Origin: Fusobacterium sp.
GTDB lineage: Bacteria > Fusobacteriota > Fusobacteriia > Fusobacteriales > Fusobacteriaceae
Direction: 5' to 3'
Length of the DNA stretch: 64,000 bases
Assembly (NCBI RefSeq): GCF_019012925.1
Contig: NZ_JAGIRL010000021.1
Coordinates: 90,301-154,300 of the forward strand
Part shown: positions 46,249 through 54,285 of the stretch, piece by piece
Numbering within the stretch: the stretch's first letter is position 1
Layout of the letters: each line of letters begins with the position of its first letter
Position numbers and translations under genes: made by a program
The notes under the pieces: generated by a model
Told to the model about the DNA's origin: nothing
Seen by the model: only the letters and a program-made list of their open reading frames with translations
Database searches by the model: none

Positions 46249-46947
46249 TTATTCATCTTCATTCTCTGGTTGAGTTTCATCATATTCCACTATAATTTTA
46301 TGTATAGAATCTATTACTGTTTTTATCAAAATAAAACTTTCGTTGCAATCAATATCAAGAGTATTTCTTGAAGAATTATTACTATACTCTCTATCAAAAT
46401 GATGAACTATTAAATGTCTTTTATTTGCTAATTCATCTAACTTATTAGTTTGAAAAATAGCAACTCCATTTTTTCCAGAAGTTAAATCACTTATTTTTTC
46501 TAAAACCTTTTTTGGTAATATTAACTCTAAACCAACTTTAATACTTTGCCATTTCTGGTAAGTATTTCTTCTAATATTTTCAATGATAGTTTTCTTTAAT
46601 TCCACTTCATTAAAAATATCTTTATCTTCAAAAGCCATCTTAATATATCTATATTCTAGTTCAACTTTTTGTTTTTCATAATTTTTTCCTTTTGGAAATT
46701 TATTGAGTGTTATTTGAACCAATCCCCAAATTATTATTTCATGGATATAATAATCTAAAGCTCCTATTAAATTAACAATTATATTTCTTTTTTCTTCATC
46801 ATCTAAATTCTCTTTCAATCCAATTTTTGAAGAGATAGTTTCTAAATTTTCATCAGAATATTTTTTTATTCTCTCTAATTCTTCAGCACTTGGACGATTA
46901 TTTTCTATTATTAAAAAACTGTCTAAAGGGTCTTTCTCATCTAACAT
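46249..46947 (-). CDS. HEPN-domain RNase-like protein paired with an AAA ATPase
   Basis: A 232-residue mostly helical protein. The catalytic HEPN motif Rx4-6H appears as R177-HLIV-H182 in ANKRHLIVHHFDRE, which fits the RiboL-PSP-HEPN type. A second helix pair with DYYIHEIIIWGLVQ lies near residue 65. HEPN proteins cut RNA, and those next to ATPases often act in abortive infection. The start ATG lies inside the last codons of the ATPase gene (ATATTATGTTAG), so the two are translationally coupled. Sixty-one bases separate it from the GmrSD gene. Confidence 0.75.
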   Translation of the reverse strand: MLDEKDPLDSFLIIENNRPSAEELERIKKYSDENLETISSKIGLKENLDDEEKRNIIVNLIGALDYYIHEIIIWGLVQITLNKFPKGKNYEKQKVELEYRYIKMAFEDKDIFNEVELKKTIIENIRRNTYQKWQSIKVGLELILPKKVLEKISDLTSGKNGVAIFQTNKLDELANKRHLIVHHFDREYSNNSSRNTLDIDCNESFILIKTVIDSIHKIIVEYDETQPENEDE

Positions 46948-48260
46948 AATATCTCACCTATCTCCTCTTTATCAAACTTATCATAAGTAGGTGCATCAGA
47001 ATATTTTCCTTCCAAATATGCTTTTTCAATATCTGCTGATTTTCTAACTCCAGATATTTCTCCTAAAGATTTTAATTCTGTCATAAATGAAGTTTTTTCA
47101 GTTCTACTTGCAAAATATATCTGGTCTCTTCTAAATAATTCTAAGTCTAATAAATTAGTATTGTGAGTTGTAAATAAAAGTTGTGCTCTTGTTTTTTTTG
47201 TCATAAAAAGTTCTATTATTTTTCTCGATAATAAAGGATGAAATCCAACTTCAAGTTCATCAAAAATAATAATTTTATTATTACAAAGAGCATCAACAAT
47301 AGGCATCCCTAAAATAAATATTTTTTTTATTCCCTCTGATTCCTCTTCTAATGGAATTTCAATTTTTCCTTTTGAAGTTTCATAGACTAAATATATTTTA
47401 TCCTCTTCTATTGAAAGTAAATTTAATATCTCTTTTTCACGAAGAGTTAATTCTAAATTTTTTGTTACTTTATTTAAAATAACATTAAATGCTTCACTAT
47501 CCTTTAAAATATGTTCTATTGTTTTATTCTTGTCAAGTTTTATTCCCATAGAATAATGAATTTGACTTGCTCCTGTATTCATATGCTTATAGAAATATTC
47601 TATAAACTCTTGTATTTGTGCTCTATTCTCTTTGATTTGAAAAAGTCTCTTTGATTTTTCAAAAGTATATGAATCTTTATCTAAATTTATAAATATAAAT
47701 TTCTCCTTAAAAAATTTATTTACTTCATTTAGAATTACTGATTTCTCTCCCAAAAATTTTGAAATAGTAAATAAAAAACAAGCTGAATTAGAAAGATTCT
47801 CAGAGTATTTAGATAATTCACTTTCAAAGTTTGTTCCAAAAGAAAATCTTTCTTTTTCCCTTACAAAAATTTTAGCAATTTTTCCATTTGGATAGTAATA
47901 TAAATTTTCATCTATTATCTCTGTATCTGTATAAGATATTTTATAATAATATTTTATATTATTCTCCATAAAAACAATTTCAAAAATAGTTTCTTTTTTA
48001 TCTGTATAAAACTTACAAGGTTCATAAGCAGATTCTATTTCTATTTTTCCTGTAACTAGCTCTATCAATGTTTTAATCAATTTTAATAGATTTGTTTTTC
48101 CTGTTGCATTTCCTCCATACATTGGAATTACTGGTAAAACTTTTAAGTTTTCTCTCACTATTAAATTTTCATTGTGAGATTTATCTGTATTCGCTACAAA
48201 ACTTATAGTTTGCCCTTCTCCAATAGAGCGATAATTTTCTCCTCTTATATATAATATCAA
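46941..48260 (-). CDS. AAA family ATPase (AAA_15/21, OLD-like or RloA-like)
   Basis: A 439-residue ATPase. Walker A is MYGGNATGKTNLLKL near residue 48, Walker B IIIFDELEVGFHPLL near 330, and a TTHNTNLLDL His-switch follows. The N-terminus FRGENYRSIGEGQTISF, seen here as IRGENYRSIGEG, is the opening of this family. A TTG (48260) lies five bases beyond GAGGTGG and is the best start; a GTG three codons upstream overlaps that site. The gene heads the operon and overlaps the HEPN gene. RloA, AbiL or retron-type ATPases are the nearest known plans; it may detect phage infection and trigger the HEPN partner (inference). Confidence 0.8.
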   Translation of the reverse strand: MILYIRGENYRSIGEGQTISFVANTDKSHNENLIVRENLKVLPVIPMYGGNATGKTNLLKLIKTLIELVTGKIEIESAYEPCKFYTDKKETIFEIVFMENNIKYYYKISYTDTEIIDENLYYYPNGKIAKIFVREKERFSFGTNFESELSKYSENLSNSACFLFTISKFLGEKSVILNEVNKFFKEKFIFINLDKDSYTFEKSKRLFQIKENRAQIQEFIEYFYKHMNTGASQIHYSMGIKLDKNKTIEHILKDSEAFNVILNKVTKNLELTLREKEILNLLSIEEDKIYLVYETSKGKIEIPLEEESEGIKKIFILGMPIVDALCNNKIIIFDELEVGFHPLLSRKIIELFMTKKTRAQLLFTTHNTNLLDLELFRRDQIYFASRTEKTSFMTELKSLGEISGVRKSADIEKAYLEGKYSDAPTYDKFDKEEIGEILC

Positions 48261-48379
48261 TTTTACCACCTCAATTAAAGTTTAACATAATACCTACAAA
48301 ACTTCAACTTTAACTTTAATTTTTGCAAAAAAAATGCAAATTATAACTTTAATTTTAGAGAATATCTAATTTTTTCTAA

Positions 48380-48420
48380 ATTTTAAATAAGGAGTTTACT
48401 AATTCATAAACTCCTTACTA
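48380..48420 (-). terminator. Terminator of the YhdH reductase gene
   Basis: TAAGGAGTTTA and TAAACTCCTTA are perfect eleven-base arms around an eight-base loop. On the minus strand TTTAAAATTT follows. It marks the right border of the defence operon. Confidence 0.85.
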
Positions 48421-48433
48421 ATTTATATTTACT

Positions 48434-49435
48434 CTACCCTAGTTTAACTATTGTTCTTCCAGTGTGACTTCCCTCTTGAAGGCTCTGAAACACTTTAGAT
48501 ATATTGTCAAGCTCCACCTCTTGATAGTTTAATTTATCTAGTACATTCCACTCATTTGCAAATCTATTCCAGATACACTCTCTCTTTTCTATTGGATAGT
48601 TTACTGAATCTATCCCAAGTATATTTACCCCACGAAGTATAAATGGTAAGACTGTTGTTTGAAACTTTATCCCACCTGCATTTCCACACATACTCATACT
48701 TCCACCATAGTGTATATGAGCTAATAATCTAGAAGCTACATCTCCACCAACAGTATCTAAAATATAATGAAACTGCTGTTTTCCCAAAGGTTTATTTTTC
48801 TTCTCCTCTGGTGATATCTCTTCAAGAGTATAGACTTTTTTAACTCCCAATCCATTTAAAAATTCAGATTTTTTTGATCTCTCCTTACTTAAAACAGAGA
48901 TATTCTTATATCCACTCTTTATTAAAATCTGTGTAGCTACACTTCCAACTCCACCAGATGCACCTGTTACCAAGATTTCAGGTTGATTTTCAACACACAT
49001 TCCAGATTTTTCCAGAGCCATAATTGAAATGGCTGAGGTAAATCCAGCTGTTCCTATCATCATAACCTCTTTAGTAGTAAGACCCTCAGAAATTTTCACT
49101 ACCCATTCAGCAGGAACACAAGCAAATTCAGAATACCCTCCTGTATGTGTCATTCCTATTTCAAACCCTGTTACTAACACTTTATCTCCTGATTTAAATT
49201 TTGGGCTCTTTGATGAAACTACCTCTCCAGCTAGATCTATTCCAGGTATCATAGGGTAACTTCTTATCACTCCACCATTTTTTCTCACTGCCAACATATC
49301 TTTATAGTTTACAGATGAGTATTCAACCTTTATAACTACATCTCCCTGTCCTAAATTTTCAAAACCTATCTCTTCTATATTGTGAATAATCTCATCATTA
49401 CTTTCTCTAACAACCAAAGCTTTAAATCTCTTCAT
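48434..49435 (-). CDS. YhdH/YhfP family quinone oxidoreductase (acrylyl-CoA reductase-like)
   Basis: A 333-residue medium-chain zinc-independent dehydrogenase that reduces enones with NADPH; E. coli YhdH/AcuI reduces acrylyl-CoA. Family motifs are EYSSVNYKDMLAV near residue 39, SYPMIPGIDLAGEV near 60, and the Rossmann loop EILVTGASGGVGSVATQILI near 150. ATG 49435 lies behind AGGAGGAAT. It diverges from a marR gene, with a palindrome between. Zinc ligands of the structural lobe are absent, as in the family. The physiological substrate is unproven. Confidence 0.9.
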   Translation of the reverse strand: MKRFKALVVRESNDEIIHNIEEIGFENLGQGDVVIKVEYSSVNYKDMLAVRKNGGVIRSYPMIPGIDLAGEVVSSKSPKFKSGDKVLVTGFEIGMTHTGGYSEFACVPAEWVVKISEGLTTKEVMMIGTAGFTSAISIMALEKSGMCVENQPEILVTGASGGVGSVATQILIKSGYKNISVLSKERSKKSEFLNGLGVKKVYTLEEISPEEKKNKPLGKQQFHYILDTVGGDVASRLLAHIHYGGSMSMCGNAGGIKFQTTVLPFILRGVNILGIDSVNYPIEKRECIWNRFANEWNVLDKLNYQEVELDNISKVFQSLQEGSHTGRTIVKLG

Positions 49436-49454
49436 ATTATTCCTCCTTCTTAAT

Positions 49455-49482
49455 TCTTAATAAAAATATTTCTTAATAAGAA
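49455..49482. promoter_or_regulatory. Probable MarR operator
   Basis: TTCTTAATAAGAA (49470-49482) has perfect six-base arms around one base. A second copy of its left part (TTCTTAATAA, 49455-49464) lies 15 bases away. It sits in the gap of two divergent genes just before the plus-strand promoter, where a MarR dimer would bind to control both. Confidence 0.6.
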
Positions 49483-49494
49483 CTATTTTTATAC

Positions 49495-49522
49495 TTGAAT
49501 ATTAACATAATAGTGCTATAAT
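49495..49522 (+). promoter_or_regulatory. Promoter of the divergent marR gene
   Basis: TTGAAT (49495-49500) and TATAAT (49517-49522) are 16 bases apart, about 43 bases before the TTG start. Confidence 0.6.
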
Positions 49523-49565
49523 GTCAATAGAAGAAAATTATTTAAAGATATACTAGGGGGTATCA

Positions 49566-49979
49566 TTGGAAATTAATCAATGTATAAATTATCTATTAAC
49601 AATTTCACAAAATAAGGTTTTTCAATATTTTAGTGAAAGCTTAAAAGAGTTAAAAATTACTCCAGCACAGTATGGAGTTTTAAGTTGTCTTTGGAAAAAT
49701 ACACCACAGACTCCAAAACAGATAGGGAGCACACTCTACCTAGAAGCTTCTTCTATCTCTGGAATCCTAGATAGAATGCAGAAAAACGAGTTGATAACTA
49801 GAGAGATTGATAGTACAAATAGAAGAAATATTCTAATCTATCCCACAGCTAAAGCTAATAGTTTAAAAGCTGATGTAGAAAGAATTGTAGAGGAGTTAAA
49901 CTCACATTTTTTATCTGATCTCTCTCACTCTGAACAGGAGATATTGAAAAAACTTTTATTACATATAATTGATAAATAG
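49566..49979 (+). CDS. MarR family transcriptional regulator, divergent from yhdH
   Basis: A 137-residue winged-helix protein. The DNA-recognition region is TPKQIGSTLYLEASSISGILDRMQKNELI, with the wing REIDSTNRRNILIYPTAKA, followed by the dimerisation helix. Translation begins at TTG 49566, behind AGGGGGTATCA. It probably represses both itself and the reductase, and could respond to reactive quinones or phenolics, as MarR proteins next to YhdH-type enzymes tend to. It ends at a strong terminator. Confidence 0.9.
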   Translation: MEINQCINYLLTISQNKVFQYFSESLKELKITPAQYGVLSCLWKNTPQTPKQIGSTLYLEASSISGILDRMQKNELITREIDSTNRRNILIYPTAKANSLKADVERIVEELNSHFLSDLSHSEQEILKKLLLHIIDK

Positions 49980-49994
49980 ATATAGTTTTCAAAT

Positions 49995-50031
49995 AAAAAA
50001 GCAGTCCAAATTAATGTAACTGCTTTTTTTA
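49995..50031 (+). terminator. Terminator of the divergent marR gene
   Basis: AAAAGCAGT pairs with ACTGCTTTT, followed by TTTT. Confidence 0.88.
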
Positions 50032-50061
50032 TTACTATCTATTTTTCAATTTTTTTAAGTA

Positions 50062-50091
50062 GATAAAAAAACTCTCTATTTCTAGAGAGTT
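50062..50091 (-). terminator. Terminator of the selenium operon
   Basis: On the minus strand ACTCTCTA pairs with TAGAGAGT around a four-base loop, followed by TTTTTTT. It lies a dozen bases past the CCA end of tRNA-Sec. Confidence 0.88.
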
Positions 50092-50102
50092 AAAATCATT
50101 TT

Positions 50103-50194
50103 TGGCGGAAGCGTGTAAGAATCGAACTTACCAATGACCTAAGCCACCCGACAATTTTGAAGATTGCTGAAAACACCAGTTTTCTCCCGCTTCC
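50103..50194 (-). tRNA. selC: tRNA-Sec (anticodon TCA)
   Basis: A 92-base RNA. GGAAGCG pairs with CGCTTCC, then GCCA. The anticodon stem CAAT/ATTG holds loop CTTCAAA, giving anticodon TCA to read UGA. The long variable arm (TCGGGTGGCTTAGGTCATTGG, with GGTGGCTTAGGTCATT in its arm) and the long acceptor arm are selenocysteine-tRNA features. TTCGATTC forms the T loop. It begins one base after the DUF3343 stop codon, and is the last element of the operon. Confidence 0.95.
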
Positions 50195-50195
50195 A

Positions 50196-50456
50196 TTAAA
50201 TTTTTTCTATTTTTTTCTTAAATCCAATCTTCTCTACAATATATCTATCCACTTGAATATTCTCCTGTAATAGTACATTGTCAACCTTTTCCTGATCTTC
50301 AAGCTCAACTCTTACTGATAATCCACAACCAGCACTAATTTCACTCGGCAACGGTATTATTCTACAACATATTTCAGAATTTTGCAAGTACTTTTCTAAT
50401 TTCATAACAAAATGTGTAGAGTCAGAAGCTAACAGTAAAAATCTTTCACTTTTCAT
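50196..50456 (-). CDS. DUF3343 protein, putative Se/S carrier
   Basis: An 86-residue cytosolic protein of the family often linked to selenium genes and thought to carry persulfide or selenide. Motifs are FVMKLEKYL, then CCRIIPLPSEISAGCGLSVRVE, with three cysteines in or near that stretch that could hold selenium. The start overlaps the yedF stop by one base (ATGA-type join), so translation is coupled. The stop codon is directly followed by tRNA-Sec. It is not proven biochemically, but its place in this operon supports the role. Confidence 0.88.
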   Translation of the reverse strand: MKSERFLLLASDSTHFVMKLEKYLQNSEICCRIIPLPSEISAGCGLSVRVELEDQEKVDNVLLQENIQVDRYIVEKIGFKKKIEKI

Positions 50457-51031
50457 TATGGTTTTATCACCCTTGTAGCCTTCATCTGTCTCTCAAGGAT
50501 AGTGTACATATTAGTTATAGATCCCACTCCTAAACTCTCTGTTATTCCATAAAAGTTTAAACAAGTTCCACAAGATAGTATCTCTACACCTCTCTCCTCT
50601 AGAACTTTTATATCCTGTAAACTCTCTGCTCCTTCAACTACAAGTTTTACCCCTTCATTATAGAAAAGTACAGTTTTAGGTAACTCTTCCATTTCAGAAA
50701 GTGTATAGATAAATCCCTTCATTAAAATTCTTCCTAATTCTGGATCACCTTTTCCCATATGTAAAGAGTCTATTACAACAACTATATTCTCCTCTTCATC
50801 TCTTATCTCAATGCTCTCTCTCATCTTATTGATCACAATTTTAAAGATCTCTCCACTCTCTTCCACACTGTAATCATATCCCATCTCTCTAGACATTTTC
50901 TCTAAATTCTCCAAAGAGATTTTGTTATCAACAGATACCTCTACCTGCCCCTCTTCTATATCCTTCAAAGCATTTTTTGTCAATATAATTGGTACAGGGC
51001 ATACTTGTCCAATAGCATCTACCTTTATCAT
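50456..51031 (-). CDS. yedF: Selenium metabolism protein YedF (TusA + DsrE-like)
   Basis: A 191-residue fusion. Residues 1-75 are a TusA domain with the active cysteine in GQVCPVPIILTKNAL; residues 90-190 are a DsrE-like domain ending VEILSCGTCLNFYGI. In this family the CPxP cysteine may be replaced by selenocysteine; here it is cysteine. Likely donates selenium or sulfur in the operon. It starts two bases after selB ends, behind GGAGGTAGAG, and overlaps DUF3343. Its name comes from the family (TIGR03527). Confidence 0.92.
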   Translation of the reverse strand: MIKVDAIGQVCPVPIILTKNALKDIEEGQVEVSVDNKISLENLEKMSREMGYDYSVEESGEIFKIVINKMRESIEIRDEEENIVVVIDSLHMGKGDPELGRILMKGFIYTLSEMEELPKTVLFYNEGVKLVVEGAESLQDIKVLEERGVEILSCGTCLNFYGITESLGVGSITNMYTILERQMKATRVIKP

Positions 51032-51033
51032 CT

Positions 51034-52902
51034 CTACCTCCTATTGTTTAAAACTCTTACTCCATCTAAGTTTTTAGTTATTTTCAACCTATCCAATTCC
51101 CTCAAAATAAGTATAGCACTATCTCTATCACTATTCAATAAAGCTCTCATATCCTTTACTGCAATAGTGTCATTTTCCTCAAAATATCTCTCTATCAGCT
51201 TTATACTCTCTTTAAGAAAACCATTTAAAATGAATTTATCCTCATCTAGATATGCAATAAAGCCTTCATTTTTCATATATCTATGTACCTTTTCAAAGAG
51301 ATCCCTGTTCTTAGTTTGCTCTAAATAGTATGAGTATGGAAAAAGATTAAATTTTTGATTTTTATAATAGGAGAATATCTCCTCCTTCATCAGCTTCTCA
51401 TCTTTATTTAATCTGATCTTAAAATCTTTCAAAGCTAAATACTCATCTCTTAGCTCTATCCTTTCCTGTACCTCAATATCATTGAGAAAACTAATATACT
51501 CTTTCAATGTGAACTCTCTTAAAAATCTCTCTTTTATCTCACTTCTCAGGACTCCTTTTTCTAATGAGTTCTCTCTGTGAAACTTCTCTAAAAATTCAGT
51601 TAATCCAGCTAATATTCTTTTAAATTCATCTCTATGAACAATCTTCTTATCAAATTCATATACTCTTTTCTCCTCTAACAACCCCTCTAAAGAGATCTTC
51701 TCTCCCAAAAAAGTTGAAATTTTTTCCTGTGAAAAACCTTTTTTTACAAGCTCTTCCACCTGATGTTTGAGTCCTTCCTTTGATAATAGATTTAAAAATT
51801 CTAGATATCTCTCATCTCTTCTACTTATTTTTTCTGAATTAAAGAACAGTATCTCAATTCCACCTAGAGTAGTAATTGGTGAGTAATTTCTAAGAACTCC
51901 TCTATCCTGAAAATTTACTCCTATTCCTCTTTCTAGATTTACTCTTACAAATCCACTATTTCCAGGTTCAATAGAACTCTGTCCATAGATCTGTACCCTT
52001 CCAATACTCTCCTCAGTTCCAATATTTAGACGAACTCTCTGATTATTTTTTACCCTACTCGCCTCTTTTAAAAGTGTTATTTTACCCTCTATATTTTCAG
52101 TGACTATAAGGGATTTAGCTATGATATCTCCTCTTTTTACCTCTTCACTCTCTACTCCACCTATATTCAAAGCACATCTATTTCCAGCTCTTAAATACTC
52201 TCTCTTTTCATTATGAGACTCAATCCCTTTAACTCTGATCTCCTTATTTTGTGGATAGATGTTCAAAGTATCATTTATCCTAACAAATCCACTTTTTATA
52301 GTCCCTGTAACTACACAACCAAAACCCTTTGCTGTAAATACTCTGTCTACATCCATTCTAAAGTATCTATCTCTGCCCTCTAGATCTATTTTTTCAAGCT
52401 CAATTTCTATTCTCTTTTTCAACTCTCTATAGCTCTCTAGATCTCTATTGGAAATGGGTAAAATTGGACACCCTGCTAAAAAGCTATCTGAAAAAAAATC
52501 TATACATTGAGATCTAACCTCTTCATATCTTTCACTACTTACCATATCTCTTTTGGTTAGAAGTATCATACCTCTCTTTACTCCAAAAATATTGGCAATT
52601 TGAAAATGTTCAACAGTTTGTGGCATTATTCCATCATCACAAGCTATTACAAGCAATAGATAATCCACTCCTGAGACACCAGCACTCATATTTTTTATAA
52701 ACTTCTCATGTCCCGGAACATCTACAATACTTGCACTTTTACCACTATCTAAAAGTATTTTAGAAAATCCTATATCTATTGTCATTCCTCTTTTTTTCTC
52801 TTCTGGAAGTGTGTCTGTATCTACTCCTGTGAGATATTTAATTACCGTTGTCTTACCATGATCAATATGTCCAGCCATTCCAATTACTATATCTCTTCCC
52901 AT
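51034..52902 (-). CDS. selB: Selenocysteine-specific elongation factor
   Basis: GTPase that carries Sec-tRNA-Sec to the ribosome at UGA codons marked by a SECIS hairpin. At 622 residues it has the normal size. G1 is GMAGHIDHGKTTVIKYL, G3 DVPGHE, and G4 TKRD. Domains II and III follow to about 340. The C-terminal winged helices (about 380-622) bind SECIS RNA. GGAGGTGTGA stands before ATG. It lies 18 bases after selA. Confidence 0.95.
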   Translation of the reverse strand: MGRDIVIGMAGHIDHGKTTVIKYLTGVDTDTLPEEKKRGMTIDIGFSKILLDSGKSASIVDVPGHEKFIKNMSAGVSGVDYLLLVIACDDGIMPQTVEHFQIANIFGVKRGMILLTKRDMVSSERYEEVRSQCIDFFSDSFLAGCPILPISNRDLESYRELKKRIEIELEKIDLEGRDRYFRMDVDRVFTAKGFGCVVTGTIKSGFVRINDTLNIYPQNKEIRVKGIESHNEKREYLRAGNRCALNIGGVESEEVKRGDIIAKSLIVTENIEGKITLLKEASRVKNNQRVRLNIGTEESIGRVQIYGQSSIEPGNSGFVRVNLERGIGVNFQDRGVLRNYSPITTLGGIEILFFNSEKISRRDERYLEFLNLLSKEGLKHQVEELVKKGFSQEKISTFLGEKISLEGLLEEKRVYEFDKKIVHRDEFKRILAGLTEFLEKFHRENSLEKGVLRSEIKERFLREFTLKEYISFLNDIEVQERIELRDEYLALKDFKIRLNKDEKLMKEEIFSYYKNQKFNLFPYSYYLEQTKNRDLFEKVHRYMKNEGFIAYLDEDKFILNGFLKESIKLIERYFEENDTIAVKDMRALLNSDRDSAILILRELDRLKITKNLDGVRVLNNRR

Positions 52903-52920
52903 TCACACCTCCATATCAAT

Positions 52921-54282
52921 CTACTTATCTACAGCTTTCTCTACAATAGTAGCCATATCCTCATCTCTTATAGTTTTTAAATCTAAGATAAAGTTATTAT
53001 CCTGTACTCTACCTACTATATTTACATCTCCAGTTCTAAAGTATCTCTCCAATTGAACAGGATCCCCTTCAAAAGCTAAAGCATAGCTTGGAACTGTCTC
53101 TTCTGGCATAGATCCTCCACCAATTTTAGCTCTTGTCTCTATTATTTGGCTCTCTATACCCTTCTCTTTCAACAAACTATGTAGTTTTTCTGCTCTTTTT
53201 AAAACCTCTCCTACATTTTCAGTGATCATTCTAAGAGTTGGAATTTCACGAACAGCCTCTCTCTCATCAAGATACAATTTCAATGTACTTTCCAATGTAG
53301 ATAGTACAAATTTATCCACTCTAAATGCTCTTAAATACTGATTTTTCTTCAATCTATCTATAAGGTGTGGCTCTGCTAGAATAATCCCACACTGAGGCCC
53401 ACCTAAAAGTTTATCTCCACTAATTGTAACTATATCAATTCCTGAAGCTATACTCTCCTGTACAGTTGGCTCCTTTACTACACCATACTTTGAAAAATCT
53501 ACCAAAACTCCACTACCTAAATCCTCCATAGTAAGAATATCATTCTCTTTTCCTATTCTTGCTATCTCACTATTTTCAACCTCATCTGTAAATCCCATTA
53601 TTTTAAAGTTTGATCTATGTACTTTTAAAATAAGAGCTGTCTCCTCATCTATTGCTTTTTCATAATCTGAAGTTTTAGTCTTATTCGTTGTTCCTACCTC
53701 TTTTAATTTTGAACCTGAAAGCTCCATTATATCTGGAATTCTAAAGGAACCACCTATCTCAACTAATTCACCTCTAGAAACAATTGAGTTTTTCCCTTTT
53801 GCAAACTCATTTAGACATATTATTACAGCTGCTGCATTATTATTTACCACTAAGGCTCCCTTAGCTCCTGTTACCTTACAGATCAACTCCTCTACATGAG
53901 AGTTTCTATGTCCTCTCTTTCCTGTTTCTAAATCATATTCTAAATTGTTATAGTTTCCCGCTACTTCAACTAACATCTCTAGAGCTTTTCTATTCAAAAC
54001 AGAACGACCTAAGTTGGTGTGAATTATTACTCCACTTCCATTTATAACTTTTTTTAATCTGTTCACTCCAGCAAATTTTGATTTTTTTACAATTTCATCT
54101 ATAATATCATCTATTTCAAAATCTATAATCTTCCCATTTTTTATATTCTCTCTAAAAGAGTCTATTGTCTCCTTTACCAAAGAATAAAAAGTATTGTAAT
54201 TTAACTTTTCCCTACACTCTTCTAATTTTGTATCTTTCATAAGTATATCTAATTTAGGAAGTTTACGAAAAAGATTACTCAT
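52921..54282 (-). CDS. selA: L-seryl-tRNA(Sec) selenium transferase
   Basis: PLP enzyme converting seryl-tRNA-Sec to selenocysteyl-tRNA-Sec with selenophosphate. The 453-residue protein has INGSGVIIHTNLGRSVL near residue 85 and NNNAAAVIICLNEFA. The PLP lysine lies in ISGDKLLGGPQCGIIL near 296. The C-terminal RIPDxx-like region, IGGGSMPEETVPSYAL, is typical. Start ATG 54282 follows GAGGTAAGAT, three bases after selD. Seryl-tRNA synthetase in this window provides its substrate. Confidence 0.96.
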   Translation of the reverse strand: MSNLFRKLPKLDILMKDTKLEECREKLNYNTFYSLVKETIDSFRENIKNGKIIDFEIDDIIDEIVKKSKFAGVNRLKKVINGSGVIIHTNLGRSVLNRKALEMLVEVAGNYNNLEYDLETGKRGHRNSHVEELICKVTGAKGALVVNNNAAAVIICLNEFAKGKNSIVSRGELVEIGGSFRIPDIMELSGSKLKEVGTTNKTKTSDYEKAIDEETALILKVHRSNFKIMGFTDEVENSEIARIGKENDILTMEDLGSGVLVDFSKYGVVKEPTVQESIASGIDIVTISGDKLLGGPQCGIILAEPHLIDRLKKNQYLRAFRVDKFVLSTLESTLKLYLDEREAVREIPTLRMITENVGEVLKRAEKLHSLLKEKGIESQIIETRAKIGGGSMPEETVPSYALAFEGDPVQLERYFRTGDVNIVGRVQDNNFILDLKTIRDEDMATIVEKAVDK

Positions 54283-54285
54283 ATC

